From assembly GCA_016935125.1 (NCBI GenBank), contig JAFGRM010000043.1:1-38593 (forward strand): 38,593 nucleotides of DNA, given 5' to 3'. A program made the translations under genes and the position numbers. This document shows, one piece after another, positions 9,624-19,105 of the stretch (position 1 is its first letter; each line of letters opens with the position of its first letter). Below the pieces are notes generated by a model that did not search any database, was not told the origin of the DNA, and saw only the letters and a program-made list of their open reading frames with translations. This DNA comes from Candidatus Woesearchaeota archaeon (GTDB taxonomy: Archaea > Nanobdellota > Nanobdellia > Woesearchaeales > DSVV01).

Positions 9624-9728
9624 AAGAAAGCGGATAAGCGCACCTGATTTATATTTTTCTATTCAGATGCGTTTCTAAAGCTCTTTGCCAATCAACTATA
9701 AGATTTTAAATCTACAATAATTAATCTT

Positions 9729-10571
9729 TCACTTCAATAAGGCCATGCACATTTTCTTATGCCTGCATCCTTTACATTGCATCTTATCATGAGGCCAGAT
9801 CAGGATATTTCCCTGATGCTGCTTTTCAAACAAGAACCTATCATGATATGATCCTACAGCACAGAAGGGAAGCTTTTCAAACAGGATGTCTGGTTTTTTT
9901 GTCCTGCTGTTTAAGATTTCCATTGCCTTTTTTATGTTTTCAACAACAGAACCAAATGGGGGTATGAGTTCATGCCTGTTTTTCATCCTCCCCTGGTCAA
10001 CCAGCCCTGATATCTTGATGCAGCTTGCACCTAAATCGCATAACAATCCAGCAGTCTCTGGCAGATCAACAGTGTTCATGCTTGTAAGGACAATAGTCAC
10101 TGTAAGAGGTATCTCTCTTGCGACCAGGTTCTTGAAGCCTGATATTGTCTGATCAAAACTGCCAGGTGTTTCTGTTATCCTGTCATGGATCTCTTTTCTG
10201 TTGCTGAAAAGAGTGCTCACGACTTCTGCGTTTATTTTCAAGAGCGAATCAGCTATGCATTCTTTTGCATACACCCTTGCATTCGTGTGAATCATACATG
10301 ATATATGCTCTTTTGACAGGTATTCAAGAACTGAAAGCATATTGCTGTTAAGATAAGGCTCTCCGCCATAGATAACTATTCTTTTCCTGCCATCCCTTGT
10401 AAGGTTGCAGATCTCAGCTTTTATCTCAGCCATGCTCTTTGAGATGTCAAGACCTGGCACTTTGTCCTGACAAATTATACAATTATTGTTACATCTGTTT
10501 GTAAGCCAGAGAATGTCATTTGATCTGAAAAAATCATCCTTCATATCCTGTTTATCATGCATATCCTGCAC
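9729..10571 (-). CDS. radical SAM protein
   Basis: CNNNCIIC (CxxxCxxC) motif, GGEPYLN, and a C-terminal Cys cluster CKGCRHKKMC. Confidence 0.85.
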   Translation of the reverse strand: MQDMHDKQDMKDDFFRSNDILWLTNRCNNNCIICQDKVPGLDISKSMAEIKAEICNLTRDGRKRIVIYGGEPYLNSNMLSVLEYLSKEHISCMIHTNARVYAKECIADSLLKINAEVVSTLFSNRKEIHDRITETPGSFDQTISGFKNLVAREIPLTVTIVLTSMNTVDLPETAGLLCDLGASCIKISGLVDQGRMKNRHELIPPFGSVVENIKKAMEILNSRTKKPDILFEKLPFCAVGSYHDRFLFEKQHQGNILIWPHDKMQCKGCRHKKMCMALLK

Positions 10572-10768
10572 ATAATTGTTCAGATATATAAAACATACTT
10601 ATGATTTATATGAAACAAATTGATGATTAACATAAAACATACTGACTATCCCCCAGCCGACTGATCATGGTAAATCAATCATGGACAATCAATCCTACAG
10701 AAATACAAAATAGCCATTACACAATTTTCCAAAACCTATTTAAATAATACAATAAATCCAGATCTTGC

Positions 10769-12070
10769 ATGGCTGAACAATATCTCTCAATAAAAAAAGC
10801 GACTGAAAGGGAAGGAAGCATTGTATCTGTCCGCGGCTGGATACACAGGGAGCGCGGCTCAAAAAAGCTGAGGTTCATAGTCTTAAGGGACGTTACTGGG
10901 ATAATCCAGTGCGTAATCGAAAAGAGCATTGTCGGAGAAGATAAATTTGCTGCGATAGAAAAGCTTCAGGTCGAGGCATCGGTCTCTGTTACAGGAAAGA
11001 TAAAAAAGGACGAGAGGGCGCCTGGCGGATATGAGATATCTGTAACATGCTTTGAGATCATAGGGAACTCTGACACATTTCCAATAACAAAAGACCAGTC
11101 TGCTGAGTTCCTTTCTGACATGAGGCACCTGTGGATAAGGTCAAGAAGGATGCAGGCAATACTCAAGATAAGGTCGACAGTATTCGGAGCCATACATGAT
11201 TATTACAGGAAGCTCGGGTTCTATGAGTTCCAGTCGCCGATATTCCAGGCCACGCAATGTGAAGGCGGATCAGACCTGTTCGAGGTCAAATACTTTGACA
11301 GGATAACATACCTTGCGCAGACCTGGCAGCTCTATGCAGAAGCAGGGATATTCTCTCTTGAGAAGATATACTGCATAGCACCGTCGTTTAGGGCAGAGAG
11401 ATCCAGGACAACAAGGCACCTTACTGAATACTGGCATGCTGAGATGGAGGCTGCCTGGTTCAGTTTTGAGGATATGATCGATAACGGTGAAGGCCTGATC
11501 AAACATATTGTAAAGGCTGTGCTCGACAATAACAGCGAAGAGCTTGATCTCCTTGAGAGGGACACAGGCAAGCTTACGCCCACGATCGAAAAGCCATTTG
11601 TCAGGATGAGATATGACGATGCAATAAATATTCTCAATGAGAGATGCGATATGAAGATAAAATGGGGCAAGGACCTGAGGACAATAGAAGAGGACAAGCT
11701 CACAAGGCTCTATGACGTGCCGATCATAGTCACGCATTACCCTAAATCTGTCAAGGCGTTCTATATGCAGGAGGATTCCAAAAACCCGGATGTTGTACTT
11801 GGCTGCGATTTTCTCGCTCCAGAAGGATACGGCGAGATCATAGGCGGCTCGCAGAGGGAAGCTGACAACTCAAGCATCATCCGAAGGCTAAAAGAGCAGG
11901 GAGAAGACCCAAAAAACTATGAGTATTACCTTGACACAAGGCGATACGGCTCAGTCCCTCATTCTGGATTCGGCTGCGGTGTTGAGCGAGTCATAACCTG
12001 GATATGCGGAATCGACAATATCCGTGATTCAATACCTTTCCCAAGGACAATGCTTAGGACCAGGCCATAA
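10769..12070 (+). CDS. asnS: asparaginyl-tRNA synthetase (class II, archaeal type)
   Basis: OB-fold N-terminus, LWIRSRRMQAILKIRS, CEGGSDLFEVKYF, QTWQLYAEA, FRAERSRTTRHLTEYWHAEME, C-terminal GFGCGVERVITWICG. AspRS is less likely. Confidence 0.88.
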   Translation: MAEQYLSIKKATEREGSIVSVRGWIHRERGSKKLRFIVLRDVTGIIQCVIEKSIVGEDKFAAIEKLQVEASVSVTGKIKKDERAPGGYEISVTCFEIIGNSDTFPITKDQSAEFLSDMRHLWIRSRRMQAILKIRSTVFGAIHDYYRKLGFYEFQSPIFQATQCEGGSDLFEVKYFDRITYLAQTWQLYAEAGIFSLEKIYCIAPSFRAERSRTTRHLTEYWHAEMEAAWFSFEDMIDNGEGLIKHIVKAVLDNNSEELDLLERDTGKLTPTIEKPFVRMRYDDAINILNERCDMKIKWGKDLRTIEEDKLTRLYDVPIIVTHYPKSVKAFYMQEDSKNPDVVLGCDFLAPEGYGEIIGGSQREADNSSIIRRLKEQGEDPKNYEYYLDTRRYGSVPHSGFGCGVERVITWICGIDNIRDSIPFPRTMLRTRP

Positions 12071-12223
12071 ACCACAAAACCGGCCAGATGCAGTAAAAAA
12101 GAGAATAAGAACATATCTTTTTCCATGCACCTGTAACATCACTAGACTTCTATTGGCATACAGGCAATAAATGCCCTATAACATATACTGCAACAGTTGC
12201 CGCTGTATACATGTCCTGTCCAC

Positions 12224-14824
12224 CTATATCGTAAGGACAAAGTTTGTATTGGTATTGTTGCTCTTGTCCTTGCACGCAAAATAGAGCTCGCTTGGCCCTG
12301 AACTAACATTTACTTCAGCAGAGCATGGGTAAGAGCCAAGCGGGTAGCCGACATTATAGATCACGTCTGACTCAGCTGCTGAACAGTTGATCTCAAGCAT
12401 GTCATCGTATACAACATTAGAAAATGCATATCTGCATGAGCTGAATGGCTCATTAACAAGTATCCCGAACGTGTTTAGATTATCCCTAAGGATCATAGGA
12501 GGCTTTATGATATCAAGGATCTCTGGTGGGATATTGTCAGATGCTGGCGCATCCATATTGAATATGAGGATAGACTCCTCATCATTAGAGAAGCCTGAAC
12601 TGTCATAACACTTGACAAAGACCAGGAGATAGTCCATGGCAGTAAAGTTTACCGAAGGAAGCCTCATCGTCACATCGTATTCTGTCTTATAGCTGTAATC
12701 ATTCAACATTATCTCAGGCAGGGATATTGGCAGTGATGTCCCGCCTGTGCCATATCCAGGAGGATACATGCTGAGCTTGCATCTTGTCGGCTTGCTTGTC
12801 TCGATGACAAAACTTATCGGCTGATATGGATGGAGCCTGGGCGTGATGTTGTATTCTGTCCCTCCGTAATAATCATTGTAGCCTTCTATATAATCATAAC
12901 CGCTCTGGATCTCTTTGAGGTATACCTCTGGCAGGTCAAAAGCGCTGATGCTATCCAGAGTGCATTCCCCATCTGAATAGACGCAATTCCTCCCAAGGCT
13001 CCTGCATTTGTATTCTGTACATGGATGGACAAGCGATGCACTGCAAAGACTGCACATGTTCACTGTCGGTGCAAGCCATTGGTCGCATATCGCATCGCCT
13101 GAGCCTGCGCCATGAGGGATATTTGCTGAGCTCTCTATGTTGGTATTTGTGATGTCAGCATGCAGGACAAACTCATCTCCTCTTTTTACATAACCATCAT
13201 CCCAGTATGCCCAAAACTCTGGAGTGATGTCCTGGTTATAATAGCCTAGTGTTGTCAGCTCATCAGCTATATTCCTATAATTGCCGCAATCACCGCTTCT
13301 CTGGCAATAGAGCAACGCAGAATGCCCCCAACTTACCGGGAAATTATTGCCATAAAAGTCCTTGGTCATGCTTGCGACATTGCATATATCTTTAGCATCA
13401 TCCTCCCAGAACTTGAATCCAGGAGAGACTGTAGGATGGCATTTCATCTCTGTCCAGATATAGTCTGCCCATGAGCAGTCGCGGACAAGGGTATCCTCGC
13501 AGTCACTCTGTGTGGTCTGTTCATTGCAGTCATACCACCGGTTCAGCCTGCAGCCTGACACCCTGTAGTATTTCCCGAACTCTTCAGCTGAATCCTCTGC
13601 ACACAGCTCTTCACGATAATCACGGCACTCTTCAACGTATTCTACCCCATTTATGCAAGAATGGAGATAATGCCTTGAGCCCACATAATCCTTGCCGTTG
13701 CCGACCATGCTCTCATAACTGCACCACGAATCTCCGTGCTTTCTCGAGCCGCCTGTGTAATTGTTGTCTACATAATCATAGACATTGCTGCAGTCCAGGT
13801 TTATGCAATGCGCATTCAGGCATCTCAGGTCATCCTTATGGAACACACCGCCCATTGCCAGGCAATCGTTTTCAGTTGTCAGCTGGCAGTTATAGTTGTT
13901 CTCACAGCAGCCTTCAACAGTCGGCTCGATGTATTTTTCGCATGTGCAGGCTGCAGAATCAACGTATCTGTTCGGGCTTTTGCACAAGGACTTCTCAACA
14001 TTCTTGAAGCACAGCCCGTCTTCTCTGATACAGCAGCCGCCCTGCTTGTACCTGATAACCTCTTTTCCGACTGTATCTACACCCTTGATCGCAAAATTGA
14101 AAACAAGCATCCTCCTGAAATCAGGAAGGTAGTGCTTCAGCTCGTAGATCGTGTCAGGGTAGGGCTTATGCTTCTCGACCATTATGCAGCCGCCCTGCTC
14201 AAGCATGAAATCCTCCTTGTTGAAGTAGCCATCTGAGGCTTCAGCATTGACAATGTCAATGGACGCGGCATAGAGCCTTCCGAGAGGGATTGCGATGCTC
14301 GCTGAAAAATCCTTGACATTCTTGACAGATTCTCCGCGTTCAAGCCCTATAGGGTAACTTAGCCTTATAAACACAGAATTGTTGCCAACTGTAAAATCCG
14401 CCTCTGGCTCGCCCTTTGTCACCTTAAAGCCCTGCTCCTGGTATGGGTCCAGGTTGGTACACAGCTTTATCCTCTCTTCAAATTCCTCTTCTAGCTCAGC
14501 CTCGATCTCATCCCTTGACAGCATGTTGTTGCGGTAACCAAAACCACTCTCATAATAGGCTAATATGTTCAGCCGGGTATTATCATAAGAAACATTTGAG
14601 TCTGGCTTAAGGCTTCCGCCTTTCTCTGCTATCTCAAAGATAAGCGGCTCTGCAACCTGGGTTATGCATGTCTGCACAAAATCTGTTATTGTGTCCGCAC
14701 CTTCAACATCAGAAGGGATATCAGTGTCCTGCGTGCTTGTGAACAGGTAATAGCCAAATGCAACTGCAGCAATAAGGGCTATCCCTAATACGATAAACAA
14801 AGTAATCTGACCCCTTTTTGACAT
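12224..14824 (-). CDS. large Cys-rich secreted/membrane-anchored protein with class III-like N-terminus
   Basis: 866 aa; N-terminus MSKRGQITLFIVLGIALIAAVAFGYYLF followed by Cys-rich modules and C-terminal Ig-like segments. Confidence 0.85.
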   Translation of the reverse strand: MSKRGQITLFIVLGIALIAAVAFGYYLFTSTQDTDIPSDVEGADTITDFVQTCITQVAEPLIFEIAEKGGSLKPDSNVSYDNTRLNILAYYESGFGYRNNMLSRDEIEAELEEEFEERIKLCTNLDPYQEQGFKVTKGEPEADFTVGNNSVFIRLSYPIGLERGESVKNVKDFSASIAIPLGRLYAASIDIVNAEASDGYFNKEDFMLEQGGCIMVEKHKPYPDTIYELKHYLPDFRRMLVFNFAIKGVDTVGKEVIRYKQGGCCIREDGLCFKNVEKSLCKSPNRYVDSAACTCEKYIEPTVEGCCENNYNCQLTTENDCLAMGGVFHKDDLRCLNAHCINLDCSNVYDYVDNNYTGGSRKHGDSWCSYESMVGNGKDYVGSRHYLHSCINGVEYVEECRDYREELCAEDSAEEFGKYYRVSGCRLNRWYDCNEQTTQSDCEDTLVRDCSWADYIWTEMKCHPTVSPGFKFWEDDAKDICNVASMTKDFYGNNFPVSWGHSALLYCQRSGDCGNYRNIADELTTLGYYNQDITPEFWAYWDDGYVKRGDEFVLHADITNTNIESSANIPHGAGSGDAICDQWLAPTVNMCSLCSASLVHPCTEYKCRSLGRNCVYSDGECTLDSISAFDLPEVYLKEIQSGYDYIEGYNDYYGGTEYNITPRLHPYQPISFVIETSKPTRCKLSMYPPGYGTGGTSLPISLPEIMLNDYSYKTEYDVTMRLPSVNFTAMDYLLVFVKCYDSSGFSNDEESILIFNMDAPASDNIPPEILDIIKPPMILRDNLNTFGILVNEPFSSCRYAFSNVVYDDMLEINCSAAESDVIYNVGYPLGSYPCSAEVNVSSGPSELYFACKDKSNNTNTNFVLTI

Positions 14825-14961
14825 TCTGCAGATAATTTTAGCTATTATCCTATTTAAAGCTATCTAAAAGAGGATGATGCCCTCTTAAAAGAATATGAAG
14901 CTCCCTTAAAAGAGGATGAAGCAAGCTGGCATATGATAAAGCCACAACCTGCAGCAGAAAA

Positions 14962-14999
14962 AGCATGACCGATAATTTTAAGCATGACCGATAATTTTA
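14962..14999. repeat. 19-nt tandem duplication (agcatgaccgataatttta x2)
   Basis: 14962-14980 and 14981-14999 are identical. Confidence 0.9.
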
Positions 15000-15016
15000 A
15001 ATATCTGTTGTCACAA
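14984..15016 (+). promoter_or_regulatory. promoter/leader copy A: atgaccgataattttaaatatctgttgtcacaa with TATA-like TTTTAAATA
   Basis: 33-nt perfect duplicate of 15529-15561, located upstream of paralogous lipoprotein genes. Confidence 0.55.
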
Positions 15017-15112
15017 GAAGATAGATATGAAGATAGGTATAAAAAAGAAAATGACAGATATGAGTATGAAAAAAATATGATGGATATGGATATGAAAAAG
15101 AAAATGGTGGAT

Positions 15113-15418
15113 ATGAAAAATACAAAGAGAACATATGTTCTGGCAACGCTTGCCATTCTTACTGCTGTTCTTATCATCTCTACTGCATGTGATGACGAAA
15201 AACAAAGGATAGACCAAAATAATAACGATCAGCTCGAGACAAGTGCCAGGATAGAGATGGAAGAAAGCCTCAGGAAGGATAATTACACATACCAATCATG
15301 CATCGACTATGGTGGTGTGTGGGATGAAGCCACATTACGTTGCGAATTTGAGACAAATACAACCACTGCAAGTAATGAAATGTTTTATGGCGGCGGTGAT
15401 GGATATGGTGACAATTAG
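15113..15418 (+). CDS. small putative lipoprotein
   Basis: MKNTKRTYVLATLAILTAVLIISTAC: signal peptide with lipobox-like C. The ORF opens at 14984, but that part overlaps a promoter-like element. Confidence 0.7.
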   Translation: MKNTKRTYVLATLAILTAVLIISTACDDEKQRIDQNNNDQLETSARIEMEESLRKDNYTYQSCIDYGGVWDEATLRCEFETNTTTASNEMFYGGGDGYGDN

Positions 15419-15528
15419 TGATTCCTCTTGAGAAGAAGGAGAAGGTAGTTCAGGTGAAGGTGGTGTCAGCTGTTAGGCTCTCAGCCAAATTACTCTTGCC
15501 CGAACTCAAGATTTCAAAAGTTTCCTAA

Positions 15529-15561
15529 ATGACCGATAATTTTAAATATCTGTTGTCACAA
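15529..15561 (+). promoter_or_regulatory. promoter/leader copy B identical to 14984-15016
   Basis: Perfect 33-nt repeat with TTTTAAATA. Confidence 0.55.
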
Positions 15562-15639
15562 AAGATAGATATCAAAACAGATATAAAAGGTATGAAAAAA
15601 AATAAGGTGGATATGAATATGAAAAAGAACATGGCAGAT

Positions 15640-16506
15640 ATGAAAAATACAAAGAGAACATATGTTCTGGCAATGGCTGTTATGGTTGCCGCCCTTCTAA
15701 TAATAACTACAGGATGCGATGAAGAGAAGGAAAAGATAGATGCAGACAACAACAAGCAGCTGAATACAGATTCTCAAAACGAACTATTCAGTGCCCTTAG
15801 GGAGGCTGAAACTACTGCATTATCACAGGAATCATGCCTTGATATGGGGGGGGTATGGAATCCAAACGCTACCCCTCACTGCGATGTCCAGTCAAATATA
15901 GAAACTGGCTTGAGCTGCTCTTATGTGGAATCTCCACAGCCAGAATACTGCTACAGGGCATACTCTGGCGAAGCTATCCAGTGCTTTTACAAGGGAAAAA
16001 CTGATTCAGACAACCTCTGCAGAAATGGTTACATATGCGGCCCAGGCAAGATGATGAGCATGAAGATCGCAAAAACAGAGGATGAAGAAGAATACACTTA
16101 CCCTGGCGGATCTCAATCCAACACATTTGACCCGGAGTATTATCAGGTCTGCCAGGCACAGATGGGCGGCTGCCAGGGGCTCTCACATGCTGAATGCGAA
16201 GAGTCGATAGAATGCTTCCTAGAGATCATACAAGAAGGCGACCAGAAGTATTATACATGCAAGCCTGAGACAATAAACGACGGCTGCCACCACATAAGCA
16301 AGGCAGCATGCGAAGAGTCGACAGAATGCTTCCTGGAGATGATAGAGCTAGATGGAAAAGCCTCTTTCACATGCAAGCCTGAGACAATAAACGACGGCTG
16401 CCACCATATGGGCAAGGCAGCATGCGAAGCCTCAGAAAACTGCTCTATCGAAAGGACAGTTAACACAGAAAAAGGCGAAATCAAGGAAAAGTGCGTGCCT
16501 AACTAA
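15640..16506 (+). CDS. putative lipoprotein with three C-terminal Cys-containing repeats
   Basis: MKNTKRTYVLAMAVMVAALLIITTGC lipobox; 38-aa repeats GCxxxSxAxCEESxECFLExI...TCKPETIND. Confidence 0.8.
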   Translation: MKNTKRTYVLAMAVMVAALLIITTGCDEEKEKIDADNNKQLNTDSQNELFSALREAETTALSQESCLDMGGVWNPNATPHCDVQSNIETGLSCSYVESPQPEYCYRAYSGEAIQCFYKGKTDSDNLCRNGYICGPGKMMSMKIAKTEDEEEYTYPGGSQSNTFDPEYYQVCQAQMGGCQGLSHAECEESIECFLEIIQEGDQKYYTCKPETINDGCHHISKAACEESTECFLEMIELDGKASFTCKPETINDGCHHMGKAACEASENCSIERTVNTEKGEIKEKCVPN

Positions 16507-16549
16507 GAACTACTAAGAACTGTAACTGTTGATAGTCTCAGCATCACAG

Positions 16550-17779
16550 TCAACTAAGACCATAGTAATCGTCAAGCACTAGAACATCTATATCTTCTGT
16601 TTCCTTTGCTATATACAGCTTTCCTTCGCCTATCTCAGTTATCTTCTCAGCAAGCTCTGCGCCCTTGTTGTCCAGGTTTATACCTATGAGCGATATTGTT
16701 ATCCCTGCTGCCTTTGCGACTGATGCTGCCTTAAGGGTGTCCTCCTGTGGATTCTCACCGACTGTTGGCAGCGCATCTGTAAGAAGTATCAGGTGTTTTG
16801 CTGAATCATCATCTGGGAATAGCTCGATGGAGCTCTTGATCGTCGCTGCGATATCTGTCTCGTTTGATGCACGTATCCTGGATATCTCAGAGAGAAGCAT
16901 CGGAAAATCAGCTGACGGCATGATCCTTGTCCTGACATCCTTGCCGAACACGATAAGCCCTACCTTGTCCTTTTCCTCTATCGCCTTAAACGCAAGAGCG
17001 ACACCTGCTCTCTTGCAGTTCTCGATCTTTTTCCCTTTCATAGAGCCAGATGAATCAACTGCATATATAACATTGACCCTGCCTTTTGACATATGGGTAT
17101 AAGACCTAAAGTCTATCGCTGATGCCTTGCCGTGCCCCCTGCGAAGCGCTGTCTTAATAGTCATCCTCACTGCAAAATCCCTGTATGAATCATCTTTCTT
17201 GTATGGCCTTATCTCCTGCTTTTCTCCATACGAGTTCTTCTTCTTATGCAACTTCTCTCCAATAAGGCCTTTTGGGGCAAGCCTGTTAAGCTCTTCAGAA
17301 TAAAGCACGATCGATGCCAGCTCATAGCCCTTCTCTGTCAAAGACATGCTCTTGTCGATGAGCTTCCTCTCTTTCATGCCCTCTATGCGCTCTGCAATCC
17401 TCTTCTTCAGCTCGCGCTGGAACTCAGGGATGCTAACATTCTTTTCAATATAATCAGGGTCATAACCAAAAAGCGCCCGGATGATCTTTTCGCCGTATAT
17501 ATGCTTTGCCATAGAATAATCCTTGACAAGCTTTTCAAACATCATGTCTGGCGTAAAAGAGCTGAACCCTGAATTGATCGCATCGTTTAATAGCTTTCCG
17601 TCATCTATAGTCTGCTTGTCGTTTTCCAGAACTGAATTCATAAGCTTGTCCTGCTCAGATTGCTTGTCAAGCTTGCCTGTAAGCTCTTCAGCTGAAGAGA
17701 GCTTCTCCTTTTTTAGGTCTAGCTTTTCTTGGGATAGATCCCTGCTACCGGCAACCACCCTGCTCCTCATCATTGACAA
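16550..17779 (-). CDS. VWA-domain protein (MoxR-associated / ChlD-like)
   Basis: MIDAS motif DSSGSMKGKK; LILLTDALPTVG; adjacent to an AAA+ MoxR-like gene with a 35-nt overlap (true start is probably slightly internal). Confidence 0.88.
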   Translation of the reverse strand: MSMMRSRVVAGSRDLSQEKLDLKKEKLSSAEELTGKLDKQSEQDKLMNSVLENDKQTIDDGKLLNDAINSGFSSFTPDMMFEKLVKDYSMAKHIYGEKIIRALFGYDPDYIEKNVSIPEFQRELKKRIAERIEGMKERKLIDKSMSLTEKGYELASIVLYSEELNRLAPKGLIGEKLHKKKNSYGEKQEIRPYKKDDSYRDFAVRMTIKTALRRGHGKASAIDFRSYTHMSKGRVNVIYAVDSSGSMKGKKIENCKRAGVALAFKAIEEKDKVGLIVFGKDVRTRIMPSADFPMLLSEISRIRASNETDIAATIKSSIELFPDDDSAKHLILLTDALPTVGENPQEDTLKAASVAKAAGITISLIGINLDNKGAELAEKITEIGEGKLYIAKETEDIDVLVLDDYYGLS

Positions 17780-18845
17780 TATCAGGATACTTGTCCTGGA
17801 TGAATCTGTCGAATTCCTGCTCGATCAGCTCTCTTGGCTCCTTTAGGTACTTTACTGATGGCTTGAGCTTGATCCTGTGGGCAAGGACTGAGACAACGAC
17901 ATCTTTTAGGTCAGGATAGCTGACAACATCGTTTCCGTTGAGATATGCGTTTGCCTGGGCACGCTCATAAAGCCCGATTGTCGCCCTGACAGAAGGTACC
18001 TTCTCAAGGCTCTCCTCTTCCCGAAGCTCGCGGATGAACCCTACAATTATCTCTTTTATCAGCTCAGGCGTCTCGACCATGTTGCATCCCTTGCTGACCA
18101 TGACATCCTTTTCGATCTGGTTTGTCTCAGGGTAGGTCATATAGACCACATCAAACCTGTCAAGGAGCACGTCTGACAGCCTCTCTGTATTTATGTCGAC
18201 AGGGTTCATAGTGCCGACAAAGATGAAATTTGTCTCGATATCTACATCATAGCTGCCAATGGTCGCCCTGCCCTCTTCAAGCACCTGCAGGAGCGCGTTC
18301 TGAAGCTTTTCAGGGCAGCGGTTCAGCTCGTCGAAAAAGAGCACAGAGTTATTGGCCTTGAATATCTTACCTGGGGTAAATGCCTCTATGCTGAGCGGCC
18401 CGTATTCCATCGCCTTTATAGGGTCTATGTCACCTATCAGGTCTTCTGCAGATAGGTCAGGACTTCCCTGTATCCTTACAAAACGCTGCTCGCCCTTTAT
18501 TATTAGCTGTGATTTTGTCTTCCCTGACCTGCATGCAGGACAGACAGGGTTGGCAGGGTCGCATTTGAACTCGCAGTCGTTAACTGTTATCTCAGGAAGA
18601 AGCTTTGCAATGTTTTTTGCAATGGTCGTCTTGCCGATTCCTGGCTGGCCGAATATGACAATATGCCTGTTCATAAGAAGCGCGGACTTGATCTGCTTTT
18701 TTGCAGTCTCCTGGCCCAGGATGTCAGTGAATATGTCATCCCTGCTCCTGAATATCTCTGCCAATGAATTCCTTATTTTCGGTTTGATGTTTTTGTTGTC
18801 CATTTTCATATACCTTTTATCAAAAATATCAGAGGAGTTTTTCAA
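17745..18845 (-). CDS. MoxR/ChlI-like AAA+ ATPase
   Basis: Walker A FGQPGIGKTTIAKN, Walker B SVLFFDELNR, sensor 1 FIFVGTMNPVD, DRFD motif; CEFKCDPANPVCPAC insertion. Confidence 0.92.
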   Translation of the reverse strand: MKNSSDIFDKRYMKMDNKNIKPKIRNSLAEIFRSRDDIFTDILGQETAKKQIKSALLMNRHIVIFGQPGIGKTTIAKNIAKLLPEITVNDCEFKCDPANPVCPACRSGKTKSQLIIKGEQRFVRIQGSPDLSAEDLIGDIDPIKAMEYGPLSIEAFTPGKIFKANNSVLFFDELNRCPEKLQNALLQVLEEGRATIGSYDVDIETNFIFVGTMNPVDINTERLSDVLLDRFDVVYMTYPETNQIEKDVMVSKGCNMVETPELIKEIIVGFIRELREEESLEKVPSVRATIGLYERAQANAYLNGNDVVSYPDLKDVVVSVLAHRIKLKPSVKYLKEPRELIEQEFDRFIQDKYPDIVNDEEQGGCR

Positions 18846-19003
18846 GGTTTTAAAAGTTTACTGAAAAGGATGCAGTTCTTTTGAATGTTGCCAGAATATG
18901 CCAGATGATTGACAGAAGCTGCGAAACACTGATTTAAAAAACATGATGCAAAAAAAGCATGAGGGTTCTTCATGACCGTTGTATGAACATGCATAGTCGT
19001 GCA

Positions 19004-19103
19004 GTCATGCATGGTTAGGCATATTCGTGCGTAGTATTACATGGTCATACATAGTCATGCATGGTTAGGCATATTCGTGCATGGTATTGCATGGTCATGC
19101 ACA
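19004..19103. repeat. two imperfect copies of a 50-nt tandem repeat (gtcatgcatggttaggcatattcgtgc...)
   Basis: Copies start at 19004 and 19054; the first 27 nt are identical. Confidence 0.85.
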
Positions 19104-19105
19104 GC

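Noticed and set aside
14860-15755. Minus-strand Phe/Ile/Ser-rich ORFs (14860-15177, 15011-15295, 15525-15755)
   Set aside because: Antisense of Lys/Asp/Met-rich leader repeats of the lipoprotein genes.
18352-18864. 170-aa plus-strand ORF antisense to the MoxR gene
   Set aside because: Antisense of a clear AAA+ ATPase; no domain-like sequence.
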